64,000 nucleotides of DNA from Rotaria sp. Silwood1 (lineage: Eukaryota > Rotifera > Eurotatoria > Philodinida > Philodinidae): assembly GCA_905250075.1 (NCBI GenBank), contig CAJNOP010000030.1:127788-191787 (forward strand), written 5' to 3'. The position numbers were made by a program, and so were the translations under genes. The notes beneath the pieces were generated by a model. It searched no databases. It had not been told where the DNA came from and was given only the letters and a program-made list of their open reading frames with translations. Of the stretch, positions 36,647-45,870 are shown one piece after another; within the stretch, counting starts at the first letter, position 1; every line of letters begins with the position of its first letter.

Positions 36647-37160
36647 AATATACCACAAGATGCGGCATGAAAAGCTCTACAATCTACATCATAAAACTTA
36701 TTTCAATTGTGTACTTTTTGTTTTCAAAATAAACTAAAATTGTGTGTGACCAATGTTTGAGGTTGCGAAAATTGATTTCACAGAATGTTGCTTTTTTCGA
36801 AAACAAAAAATAAACTTTACGATGTAGATTGTAGAGCGTTTCACACTGCATCTTGTGCAATATTTTGTTTTTTCTTACGAAATAATATTAGGTGATAAAA
36901 AGATGAAACAAGAAAAATGAAATTTCACATTCGTGCAAAAAAAAAATGGGGTGCGTCCTTTTTCGTCCTTAATCATGTGTCAGAATGTAAGGAAGATAAG
37001 GACGAAAAAGGACGCACTCAAAAAATGATCGTTTCGCAACTTCGAAAACTAGTTATACGGAGTTTTACTTTCTTTGAAAACCAAAATTGCACAATTAAAA
37101 TAAGCTTTACTATGGAGATTGTAGAGCTTTTCACGCTGAAACTTATGTTATATGTTGCTT
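36647..37160. repeat. Module of inverted copies shared with the element at 45 kb
   Basis: A unit close to CACAAGATGCGGCATGAAAA then GCTCTACAATCTACATCATAA occurs at about 36647-36720 (+), 36812-36880 (-) and 37096-37165 (-). The same unit occurs inside the mariner-like element, at about 45184-45240 (+), 45388-45460 (+) and 45540-45620 (-). It is non-coding. Confidence 0.65.
36951..37017. repeat. Perfect 20-bp hairpin
   Basis: GTGCGTCCTTTTTCGTCCTT (36951-36970) and its exact reverse complement (36998-37017) are separated by 27 bases. Confidence 0.9.
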
Positions 37161-37408
37161 TTTTAATAAAACGTATTTAGAGATTAAAATATGAAATGCA
37201 AAGTGGGATCCACCGGTGGACCCCATCGGGTCGAATGTGTTAAATAAAACTGAATTCATGTTCACAAAATAACAAACCTTAACGATGACAATCATTAGAT
37301 ACTCCAAATTTTATTACCCATCATTTTTTTTTGAAAATAGTGATAATTATCTGTATCTGCGTGTTCCTCAAAACAGTTTGACTAACAAATTTTCTCGAAT
37401 GATGAATT

Positions 37409-37618
37409 TCAGGCTACATTATTGATTAGTCTTGTGAATACTGAGAGTAACCAAATCACGAAGTCTTTCATCATCTGTCCTATTACGTGACATAAATATT
37501 TAATTAACTTCATAACAGAAAATGAACGCTCGGTAGTAATTATTGACACCAGTATTTGACATATGAATTCGAGTGAGAACAATGATTGACGTATTTGATT
37601 GCTTGAGTAACGCAATTT
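37409..37618 (-). pseudogene. hAT transposase C-terminal dimerisation fragment
   Basis: The 68-residue minus-strand frame contains IITTERSFSVMKLIKY and MKDFVIWLLSV. These match the hAT dimerisation block (ST.S.ERSFS.LK.IK.YLR ... L..LALLS). No catalytic core was found upstream on this strand (37620-38690), so this is a relic outside the piggyBac-like element. Confidence 0.6.
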
Positions 37619-38689
37619 TTATGATATTCACATTTAGCATGATTTGATAACTAATCAATAGCGTCTGTTAATGACCTGCATAGTCTATTTAAAAGTTCAC
37701 AGAGACTCTAGTTTCTTCCGCTACTTGAAAATAAAATACAATACCAACAATAAATTTCGTGATAAAGTTCCAGAAATTATCTACTAATGATTATTGTGAG
37801 ACACTCTTATCTATATCACCCTTAGATCTCCTATTCGATATAAAATATATACTAATATCTTTCTGTTTTTCATTGATTATTTTTGATAAATGTTTGCTGA
37901 ACAGATATTACGTTAATACTCTTATATGTGAATCAAAGTACAAGAAACTATTTGTGAGTTATATGTAATATACGTAAATTGGATGCCAATTATAACAAAC
38001 GAAATGTCAGCAGAAGCACACAGTTCACATTGACTAACTATTTGACAAAAATATCGGTACAAACATAACAATTATAAATTGGTAGTGCAGCTTATTCTTG
38101 AAAAAGGGACCATCAATTCCTTCAATCCCCATCTCTATGAACGTTTCTACTTCTATAGCAAAAGTTTGGTAATATTTTGCTGAATATAAAGCGAGAAACA
38201 CACTGTAGAATGCCACTTTTGCTTAATTCAATGAAAAAGGTCGAGTCATTTTTTGCAGCTCTACATCGGGTTTAAGCAGTCGAGAACAATTCACAAAACA
38301 TTTAGCTTTGTTCATTGAATTCTTCCAAGCGTAATTTCTGTAACTTGGGAACGATATAAGATAGAAACATGCAATTTGGTGCGAATATGGCAGACTATGA
38401 GGAAAATAGAGTTAACGAGGCCAATTAAAAATCGGTCTCAATTAACAATAAAAATTGGTTGTATTGATCGCTATGATTCATAGAGCAAATAAAACAATCC
38501 AGTGTACAATATGATGTAATAACTTTTGAACTTTTTCTCTCACGTATTTGACTTTATAGTAGGAAACATATTGTTATACATTATTGAATGATTATGTAGT
38601 AAAGGATATTGATATTTGCATCCGCTTTTCTACGTGCAATAACGATCCATACTTAAAAATGTTCATCATAGGTTGATTCTTTTGTTTTA
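37619..38689. other. Non-coding stretch upstream of the receptor gene
   Basis: AT-rich. It may contain unrecognisable remains of the hAT element. A splice-acceptor-like TTTTGTTTTAG ends at 38689, immediately before the long receptor frame, suggesting an upstream untranslated exon. Confidence 0.4.
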
Positions 38690-38764
38690 GTGCACGTTCT
38701 TATATATCTATGCTTATTGAACATGTGCACAATGATAAGAGCAATTTCATCTGAAGTAACCAAA

Positions 38765-41700
38765 ATGATTCTAGAATTTCTTCTAATAAGTTGGTGTCAA
38801 TGGATATTTATTTATTGTCAATTAAATCTTTATAATACTGATCGAACAATTAATGATATTTCTTTACAATTTGATTGTTTGTATTATCGTGTACGTTATG
38901 AAAAATTAGCCTATCAAGAATTATCAAATGTAATTGATAATACAATTCCATATTGTTTCCGTCTGATAAATCCAAGCGAAATGTTAATTTTAGATTTTGA
39001 GAATATACGTGATCGAAGCTATACTTTCGATGAATTACGTCTTAATAATATTACGACACAACAACTTCTGTCATGGTCTGCGGCAATCGATCTTATTGAA
39101 CAGTATCAGTTTTATCTCAATGAAATAAATCCTTCTCTATCGTCATTATCGAATGAATTATTCTATAATTGTACAAAACCATGGTTTGGTCTTCAATGTC
39201 AATATTCGTTTGAATTTAGTGAAGAATTGTCAGTAAATCATATTGTTGAAGCCGAATTCTCTAGAAAAACATCATATTCCGAATCGTCTAAAATATTAAC
39301 AAAATTGCCATGTTATATTCATCTTAAATGTGATCGTGGTGGACCTTTATTATGTCTCGATTGGCGTGAAGTATGTGATGGACGTGTTGATTGTCTTGAT
39401 GGAGGTCTTGATGAAGCATTTTGTTTTGATATGGAAATCAATGAATGTAGTGAAAATGAATATCGATGTCATAATGGTTTGTGTATTCCAGAAGAATTTT
39501 GGAACGATGGTACAGGTGATGCTGATTGTCTTGATCGATCCGATGAAATAGCTAATATGCCATATTCAAGATCTTGTTTTAAAGATCCGACATTTCGTTG
39601 TGAAGAACATTCTTGCAGAACGAATTGGCATCAATTTTCATGCGGAGATGGACAATGTGTACAAAAATTTGATAAATGTCATAATGGACGACATGCTTTA
39701 TTAATTCAATCGATGACATTGCAAGGTCATTTATCAGATAAATGTTGGATTGCAATGATTTGTCTTACCATGCTGATTAATGATGTCAATGGGATATCAT
39801 GTCAAACTTGGCTAATGAATGGTTCAGCCATAGAATTTCTTCAAACTTGTGATTCTATTTTTCAATTTCCAACGATTCCTGTTCATTTTGGTCATATTCG
39901 TTTTTTATATGAACAATCTTATTTAAAATTTAATCAAAGTTCATTTATATTACCCGATTATGTTTGTTACGATGAAAAATTATGTGATTGTATTATACCG
40001 ACATTTTTTCATGAAAATCTTACTTGTTTACATAGTCATGAATTACAATTACAATTAAGTATTTCTGGACATCCATGGATTGATATGATTTTAGAAATTA
40101 ATTCTCATTTTTCGTCTTGTTTAATTACGCATACATTTTTCGATAAGAAAACAATGTATCAAAATGATTCATTACTCTATTATTGTCAAAATTCATCTAA
40201 GATTATTTCCAAGCATCGTATTACTGATGAAAATAAAGATTGTTGTATGGATGATGATGAAGATCATCAACTTAGTTGTTTACTCAATGATAAATATCGA
40301 ATTAAATGTTCTAATCAAAGTATTTGTCTATCATCATTACATTCAATTCACGATTGTCCTGAATCTCAAAATCAATATTATCATCATGTTCCATTTCATA
40401 TATTTTGTGATGGTTTTGAAGAACATTTCTTTGAAGATTTTAATGGTCAAAGTTATACAGATGAATCAGAATGTAATTATTGGCCATGTAATAATATTTA
40501 TTCACAATGTGATGGTTACTGGGCGTGTTCCAATGGAGAAGATGAAGATAATTGTCATCATAAAATATGTCCTTCTGCAACGCATCCATGTATATCTCCG
40601 GTTAATTATTCGTTAACTTGTTTATCTGCTGAACGAATTGGTGATGAAATTGATGATTGTCTTGGAGCATCTGATGAACTTTACTTCTGTCGACAAATAT
40701 ATCCTTTAAAAAAAGACTATGAACGTTTTCGTTGTATCAATAGTGATCTATGTTTGTCGGCATCTGAACTGTGCAATAATATTCAATCTTGTCCACTTGG
40801 TGATGATGAAAAATTTTGTAAAAATCATCGATTTATATGTCAAGAAGACTCGACTAGTAATCATAGTTTAGTGGAAGATGTTCTTTGTCAACTAAGTGAA
40901 TATAAAAGAAGTAGAACACTTTATTTTTCAATTCGTACTGGAGTTGTTTATCCACAGTCAAAATCTGCCATTATAGAATCGACTATTCCATGGACAAACG
41001 AACAACAGCATGGTAATTTAAAAATTATTCAATCCCGATTAAATAATAATTCATGGCCATGGTATTGTAATCGAGGACTTACTACTCGTATTTGGTTTAG
41101 AAATGATCGATTTAAGCATGTATGTATGTGTCCACCGAGTTATTATGGAGATTTATGTCAATATCAAAATGAACGAGTAAGTCTAACATTAGGATTAATT
41201 AGAGCTGAGAAACATAATGTTTATTCTATTATTATTATGTTAATTGATGACAATGATGAACGACAAGAAATCGATTCATATGATCAATTTGATTATGCAC
41301 CTAGTCGAAGTTGTGGAATTAAATTAAATCGTTATCTGTTATATTCAACACGACCAAAAAATATTTCGAAAAATTATAGTATACGTATTGATGCATTCGA
41401 AAAAAATACTATGACTTATCGTGGAAGTTGGCATTTATCGATACCGTTTCTTTTTTTACCTGTTAATAGACTATCTACTCTACTTGCTATTTCCTATCAT
41501 CCAGTTCCAATATCATTCGACTGCTCGATCATATGTAAGAATGGTGAATGTATTAAATATTTAAACAAAAATAAATCTTTCTGTCGATGTTTTTCTGGTT
41601 GGTCAGGTGTTCAATGTAATATACCAATCAATTGTAAAAGTTGCTCGTCGGATTCAATTTGTGTGGGTACAGTAAAAAATCGACCGATATGTGTATGCTC

Positions 41701-43447
41701 TTTAACTAAATTCGGACCACGATGTCTTCTTACATCATTATGTACAATAAATGCTTGCGAAAATAATGGTCAGTGTATTTCAACGGATCTAAGCGTTTCT
41801 GGTAATGATTATGCTTGTATTTGTCCTGATCAATTTTTTGGACCTAAATGTCAATATATTAAAGCTAAACTCGATGTATCTTTAGAAAATCTGGATATTC
41901 CGTCTTATCTAACGGCATTTTTCTTTACTGTGTCTGAACAATCAGAACCAACATGCACAATTATGCTTCAAAAATTAACACTTTTTCAACGAATTGTAAC
42001 ATTTCGTATTTCTGTTCCATATCATATTGTCATCATTAAGTCAAGCGAAAAATTTTATCTTGGTGTTGTTCAACAATCTCCAAAGATTGATATTTCTACA
42101 TCAATTAATCCTACTCGAGAATGTTTTCCTATCGAAGAAATATTTAATTCTACACTTATGAAAATGTCTCAATTTCATCGAATTAAATTCTATCATATTC
42201 CCTGTCAAACTAATCTTCATCTGAATTGTTTTATCGATGAAACATATTTATGTTTATGCACTACTGATCATCATGCAAATTGTGTTGAATTTAATCGCCA
42301 TAAAAACCTTCAATGTCCATCAACACATTACTGTGCGAATGGAGCACAATGTTTGCAGGATCATCCTAATTGTCCATCAGCAATCATCTGTGTTTGTACT
42401 GAATGTTTTTTTGGTAATCAATGTCAATTTTATTCGAAAGGTTTTGGTATAACATTAGATGAAATTTTAGGTTATGAAGTTAAACGTAATGTTTTTCTAT
42501 TTAAACAACCATTTTCAGTAAAACTAAGTGCTATAATAACAATGATTATGTTTACAATAGGAATTATAAATGGTATTTTTTCAATATTAACATTTAAAAA
42601 TAAAACATCTCAAGCAGTTGGTTGTGGAATATATCTTCTTGCATCATCAATAACTTCATTATTAATTGTGATTTTATTTACATTAAAATTTTGGTTTCTT
42701 ATTCTTTCTTATATTGATTTTTTTGCACAAAGAATTATTCTTTATGCAAATTGTATTTTAATTGAACCTCTATTAAAAGTTCTTTTATATATAGACAATT
42801 GGTTAAATGGTTGTGTAGCTGCAGAAAGGGCACTTGCTGTTTTTAAAGGTATCCATTTTGATAAGACAAAAAGTAAAAGAATAGCTAAATGGACAATTTG
42901 TTTTATCATATTTATTAATATTATTCTTGTTATTCCTCAATTATCATATCTTCATTTATTTTATGATCAAAAAGAAGAACGTACATGGTGTGTTGTACTC
43001 TATTCATCATTTTTACATATTTATAGTTCATTTATAATTTTTTTTCATTTTTTCACACCATTTTTTATTAATTTATTCTCAGCTATTTTCATTATAATTA
43101 CAACTGGTCGTCAAAAAGGTGTTAGAAAAAGTGAACTTCATTATATGAAACAATTTAAAAATAAATTAAAACAACATAAACATCTTCTTATTAGTCCTGT
43201 TATTCTTATTATTTTATCATTACCTCGTTTAATAATTTCATTTACATTAGATTGTAAGAAATCATCGAAACATTTTTGGTTATATCTTATTGGTTATTTT
43301 GTTTCATTTATGCCATCAATACTTGTATTTGTTGTATTTGTTTTACCATCAACAGTTTTTAAAAAAGGATTTAAAGAGGCAATGTTTCATGGTCGACAAC
43401 GTGCTCCTTTATTAAAAATGAATTTTCATTCAAATAAACGTTCTTGA
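38765..43447 (+). CDS. Large LDLa/EGF-repeat seven-transmembrane receptor, intronless
   Basis: Plasma-membrane receptor with a very long ectodomain. The frame is open from 38690. In-frame ATGs lie at 38723 and 38765; the latter is chosen because it starts directly on a signal peptide (MILEFLLISWCQWIFIYCQ), giving 1,560 residues. LDL-receptor class A-like modules lie at about 39309-39423, 39446-39547, 39599-39690, 40483-40556 and 40731-40819. EGF-like modules lie at about 41066-41158, 41522-41616, 41632-41725, 41741-41852 and 42319-42424. A rhodopsin-like seven-helix bundle occupies 42520-43370. The end of helix 3 reads CVAAERALAVFKG, with ER in place of DRY, and helix 7 ends FVLPSTVFKKGF. No GAIN/GPS cleavage motif was seen, so it is not a classical adhesion GPCR. 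LDLa modules suggest binding of a protein ligand with calcium. Such intronless hybrids recur in bdelloid genomes as far as I recall. The ligand and G protein cannot be inferred. Confidence 0.9.
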   Translation: MILEFLLISWCQWIFIYCQLNLYNTDRTINDISLQFDCLYYRVRYEKLAYQELSNVIDNTIPYCFRLINPSEMLILDFENIRDRSYTFDELRLNNITTQQLLSWSAAIDLIEQYQFYLNEINPSLSSLSNELFYNCTKPWFGLQCQYSFEFSEELSVNHIVEAEFSRKTSYSESSKILTKLPCYIHLKCDRGGPLLCLDWREVCDGRVDCLDGGLDEAFCFDMEINECSENEYRCHNGLCIPEEFWNDGTGDADCLDRSDEIANMPYSRSCFKDPTFRCEEHSCRTNWHQFSCGDGQCVQKFDKCHNGRHALLIQSMTLQGHLSDKCWIAMICLTMLINDVNGISCQTWLMNGSAIEFLQTCDSIFQFPTIPVHFGHIRFLYEQSYLKFNQSSFILPDYVCYDEKLCDCIIPTFFHENLTCLHSHELQLQLSISGHPWIDMILEINSHFSSCLITHTFFDKKTMYQNDSLLYYCQNSSKIISKHRITDENKDCCMDDDEDHQLSCLLNDKYRIKCSNQSICLSSLHSIHDCPESQNQYYHHVPFHIFCDGFEEHFFEDFNGQSYTDESECNYWPCNNIYSQCDGYWACSNGEDEDNCHHKICPSATHPCISPVNYSLTCLSAERIGDEIDDCLGASDELYFCRQIYPLKKDYERFRCINSDLCLSASELCNNIQSCPLGDDEKFCKNHRFICQEDSTSNHSLVEDVLCQLSEYKRSRTLYFSIRTGVVYPQSKSAIIESTIPWTNEQQHGNLKIIQSRLNNNSWPWYCNRGLTTRIWFRNDRFKHVCMCPPSYYGDLCQYQNERVSLTLGLIRAEKHNVYSIIIMLIDDNDERQEIDSYDQFDYAPSRSCGIKLNRYLLYSTRPKNISKNYSIRIDAFEKNTMTYRGSWHLSIPFLFLPVNRLSTLLAISYHPVPISFDCSIICKNGECIKYLNKNKSFCRCFSGWSGVQCNIPINCKSCSSDSICVGTVKNRPICVCSLTKFGPRCLLTSLCTINACENNGQCISTDLSVSGNDYACICPDQFFGPKCQYIKAKLDVSLENLDIPSYLTAFFFTVSEQSEPTCTIMLQKLTLFQRIVTFRISVPYHIVIIKSSEKFYLGVVQQSPKIDISTSINPTRECFPIEEIFNSTLMKMSQFHRIKFYHIPCQTNLHLNCFIDETYLCLCTTDHHANCVEFNRHKNLQCPSTHYCANGAQCLQDHPNCPSAIICVCTECFFGNQCQFYSKGFGITLDEILGYEVKRNVFLFKQPFSVKLSAIITMIMFTIGIINGIFSILTFKNKTSQAVGCGIYLLASSITSLLIVILFTLKFWFLILSYIDFFAQRIILYANCILIEPLLKVLLYIDNWLNGCVAAERALAVFKGIHFDKTKSKRIAKWTICFIIFINIILVIPQLSYLHLFYDQKEERTWCVVLYSSFLHIYSSFIIFFHFFTPFFINLFSAIFIIITTGRQKGVRKSELHYMKQFKNKLKQHKHLLISPVILIILSLPRLIISFTLDCKKSSKHFWLYLIGYFVSFMPSILVFVVFVLPSTVFKKGFKEAMFHGRQRAPLLKMNFHSNKRS

Positions 43448-43851
43448 TAACATGCTATTTTAATATACATATAATTAAAGAATTAGAAATATGATAGTTT
43501 TGATTCTATGTTATTATCTTTGTCGTATTGTTGCTTCATTCTAACATGTCCATTTGCTTTATGTCCTCGCAATGTCTACACTATTAGTGTATTTCTGAAC
43601 ACAAAACCTATAAAAATGTTCATTTCATGAGTAATTGATATTAAAAATCTCTTTCTTGTCATATATTAATTGGTATGGCTTTGTCTGAAAATTCACTCTT
43701 GTATCTTTTCAAAATGTATCACTTGAATGTTTTCTTTCTTTTTTTATACTAGAAATAAGTAGTTATTTAAAAAAAAAATTAGATGTAATATGAGTATTGA
43801 GAACACAGAAGTTGTAACAATAAAATAAACTATTTGAATAAAGATTGGTGC

Positions 43852-43923
43852 GGTCCTATGGTCTAGCGGTTAGGACATTGGACTCTGAATCCAGGAGCCC
43901 CAGTTCAAATCTGGGTAGGACCT
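43852..43923 (+). tRNA. tRNA-Gln (CTG)
   Basis: Complete cloverleaf: acceptor GGTCCTA/TAGGACC with discriminator T, D-arm GTCT/GGAC, anticodon stem TTGGA/TCCAG around loop CTCTGAA with anticodon CTG at 43885-43887, and T-arm CCCAG/CTGGG with loop TTCAAAT. GGTTCAAATC-like B-box and TGGTCTAGCGG-like A-box sequences are intact. A run of seven T follows and would terminate RNA polymerase III. There is no intron. It lies 0.4 kb downstream of the receptor gene; the gap 43448-43851 is AT-rich and otherwise empty. Confidence 0.96.
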
Positions 43924-44945
43924 TTTTTTCTTTTTCTCTCTCTTTCATTTCTTCTGTCAATACTGACGTGACGTAGGGGAAAAGAAAAAAGTTCTGTTGT
44001 TTTCTTTCTTTTTTTCGTACCTGTTAATGTATTTTTGTTTAAAATTTTTTTTTTAAATAGACTTGCTAATCTCAACAATAAAATAAGTTAATATATTAAT
44101 AAAGATTTGAAAAATAATAAACTTTAAGCATGTACTGTAACAAGACAATACAATATTTCTTTATTTAACATATTTCTGCTTCCTGTTCCAGTTTGTACAT
44201 ATTCTTTTTCAAGACTAAAGAAAAAATTCATTTTTCCCTATTTAAATTTTCAGTAATCAATAACAAAACAAATCTTCTAAGAACAATAAAACTGAATCAA
44301 TTGAATTTAGAATTATCATCTCTTTTGATATTGTCCAGAAACAAATATTTATGTAATATAACTTTATTTCATGTAATCATCTTATTCTTTCGTTATTTAT
44401 TTTATTATTTAAGGAATAAAATCATTCAAAATTACAGAAGTACGCTTTTCGCAACTCGTATATTTGTATTACTTAGGATTTTAGACTTTCATCGTAATAT
44501 GTATGAAAAATACCGCAAGAGAACACTGAAGAAAGAGAATAGGTTAATAAGTTAAGCTTATTCGGATGTAAATCATTTTATGAAAATATTATATGAGAGT
44601 TAGAATAAAATCTGCTAATAAGACACGTAAGCAATTTTATCGATATTGAACAAATAAATGCAGTTAGTCGTAAAATCAATTTTCGTATTTATATCACGTT
44701 TGTTTTATGTATCAATATGCTCTCGTATTATATTCATCGTTGCGGTTTTTACTTGATCTTGAGGACTAACATTCATTGGTATCAGCATATGCCAAAGTTG
44801 TGCTACTTTCCCCTGGAGATATTTAACAAATTATTAAATATTTGGACGAGAGCTTTGACTACATTGATTTACGCAAGAACTTTTACGATTTTTAGAATAG
44901 TTGGAAATGAGTGCTACTCTCGCAAATATTATTGCTACAATGGTA
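43924..44945. other. Non-coding stretch
   Basis: AT-rich. The 120-residue frame at 44193-44555 is rich in Phe, Leu, Ile and Asn, has no domain and is probably chance. Confidence 0.4.
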
Positions 44946-45870
44946 CTTAGGGTATACCAAAAGTTCTGATCACGGTGTTACTTAGACGTATAATAAGCTT
45001 TAAGAAACTTTCTTTCTATATAGTCTGATAGAGAAAAGAATACTCTATATTTCTATGCTATTTGATCATACTTCTACTAATAGAATGATAATAGATTTTC
45101 GATAAGACTTTTTTTCGTTATTATTTGTGGTCTATTTAGTTTTGCGTTGCATATTCAATTCCTTAATATATTGTACCAACAACCAAAATATATCATAAGA
45201 TATAGCGTGAAAAGCTTTACAATTTACATAAGACCATTTATTATATAGTTGCACGTTTTGTTTCCAAAATGGACAAATTTTGGGCGATTAAATTTCAAAC
45301 ATACCAATTAGATAATGTTTCTGATAGGCGGCGAATGCATTTTTGTTATTTCATTATTTTACCACCTGATATGCTTTATGAAAAGAAAACAAAATACACC
45401 ACAAGATGCAGCTTTAGCAGCTCTACAATCTTCACAGCAAAGCTTATTGTAATTGTTTTCAAAAAAAGGAAAATTCTGTGCGACCAATTTTTGCAGTGCC
45501 GAAAACTTGATCTCTTAAAACTTTGCCCATTTTGAAAACAAAAAATGTAACTATAAAATAAGTGCTTTTATATGAATTGTAGAGACTTTTATGCTGCATC
45601 GTATGGTATATTTTGGTTGGTAGTACAATACTTTGAGGGATTGAAAACTAATCTGCCTCATCTGTTGTGATCTATATAGTACTACAAACACAAATAATAA
45701 CAAAAAAGTCTTATCGAAAATTCATTATCATTCTATTAGTTGAAGTATGATCAAATAGCATAGAAATATAGAGCATTCTTTCCTCTATCAGACTATATAG
45801 AAAGAAAGTTTCTTAAAGCTTATTATACGTCTAAGTAACACTGTGATCAGAACTTTTGGTATACCCTAAG
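44946..45870. mobile_element. mariner-like foldback element with ~185-bp arms
   Basis: TA (44944-44945) precedes CTTAGGGTATACCAAAAGTT. The right end is its complement, followed by TA (45871-45872). The arms, 44946 to about 45133 and about 45685-45870, agree at roughly 95% by eye, including the differing G/A in ATCACGGTG/ATCACAGTG. The TA target and the GGGTATACCAAAAGT-type terminus fit Tc1/mariner. The interior (about 550 bp) has no transposase. It carries copies of the module also found in the piggyBac-like element. The high arm identity points to recent arrival or to arm-to-arm gene conversion. Confidence 0.8.

Larger units (their letters stand above)
34972..37239. mobile_element. piggyBac-like element (non-autonomous), TTAA-flanked
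   Basis: TTAA (34968-34971) is followed by TACATTCGACACGAGGG, then TCCCACCTGTGGGATCCACT. The other end, read from TTAA (37240-37243) on the minus strand, is CACATTCGACCCGATGGGG, then TCCACCGGTGGGATCCCACT. The terminal repeats are thus about 38 bp and imperfect, and are themselves partly palindromic (ACC.GGTGG). TTAA at both ends is the target signature of piggyBac. No DDD transposase frame is present in the 2.27 kb, so mobility would depend on another copy. A zinc-finger fragment (35240-35365) and a foldback module (36647-37160) lie inside. The remaining interior, 35366-36640, is AT-rich; its 105-residue frame at 36255-36572 matches no family I know. Confidence 0.7.

Noticed and set aside
39330-40616. 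Methionine- and valine-rich frames inside the receptor gene, also at 42237-42452
   Set aside because: Shadow frames of the long receptor coding sequence.
44193-44555. 120-residue frame after the tRNA gene
   Set aside because: Composition is that of chance AT-rich translation; no splice partners or motif.
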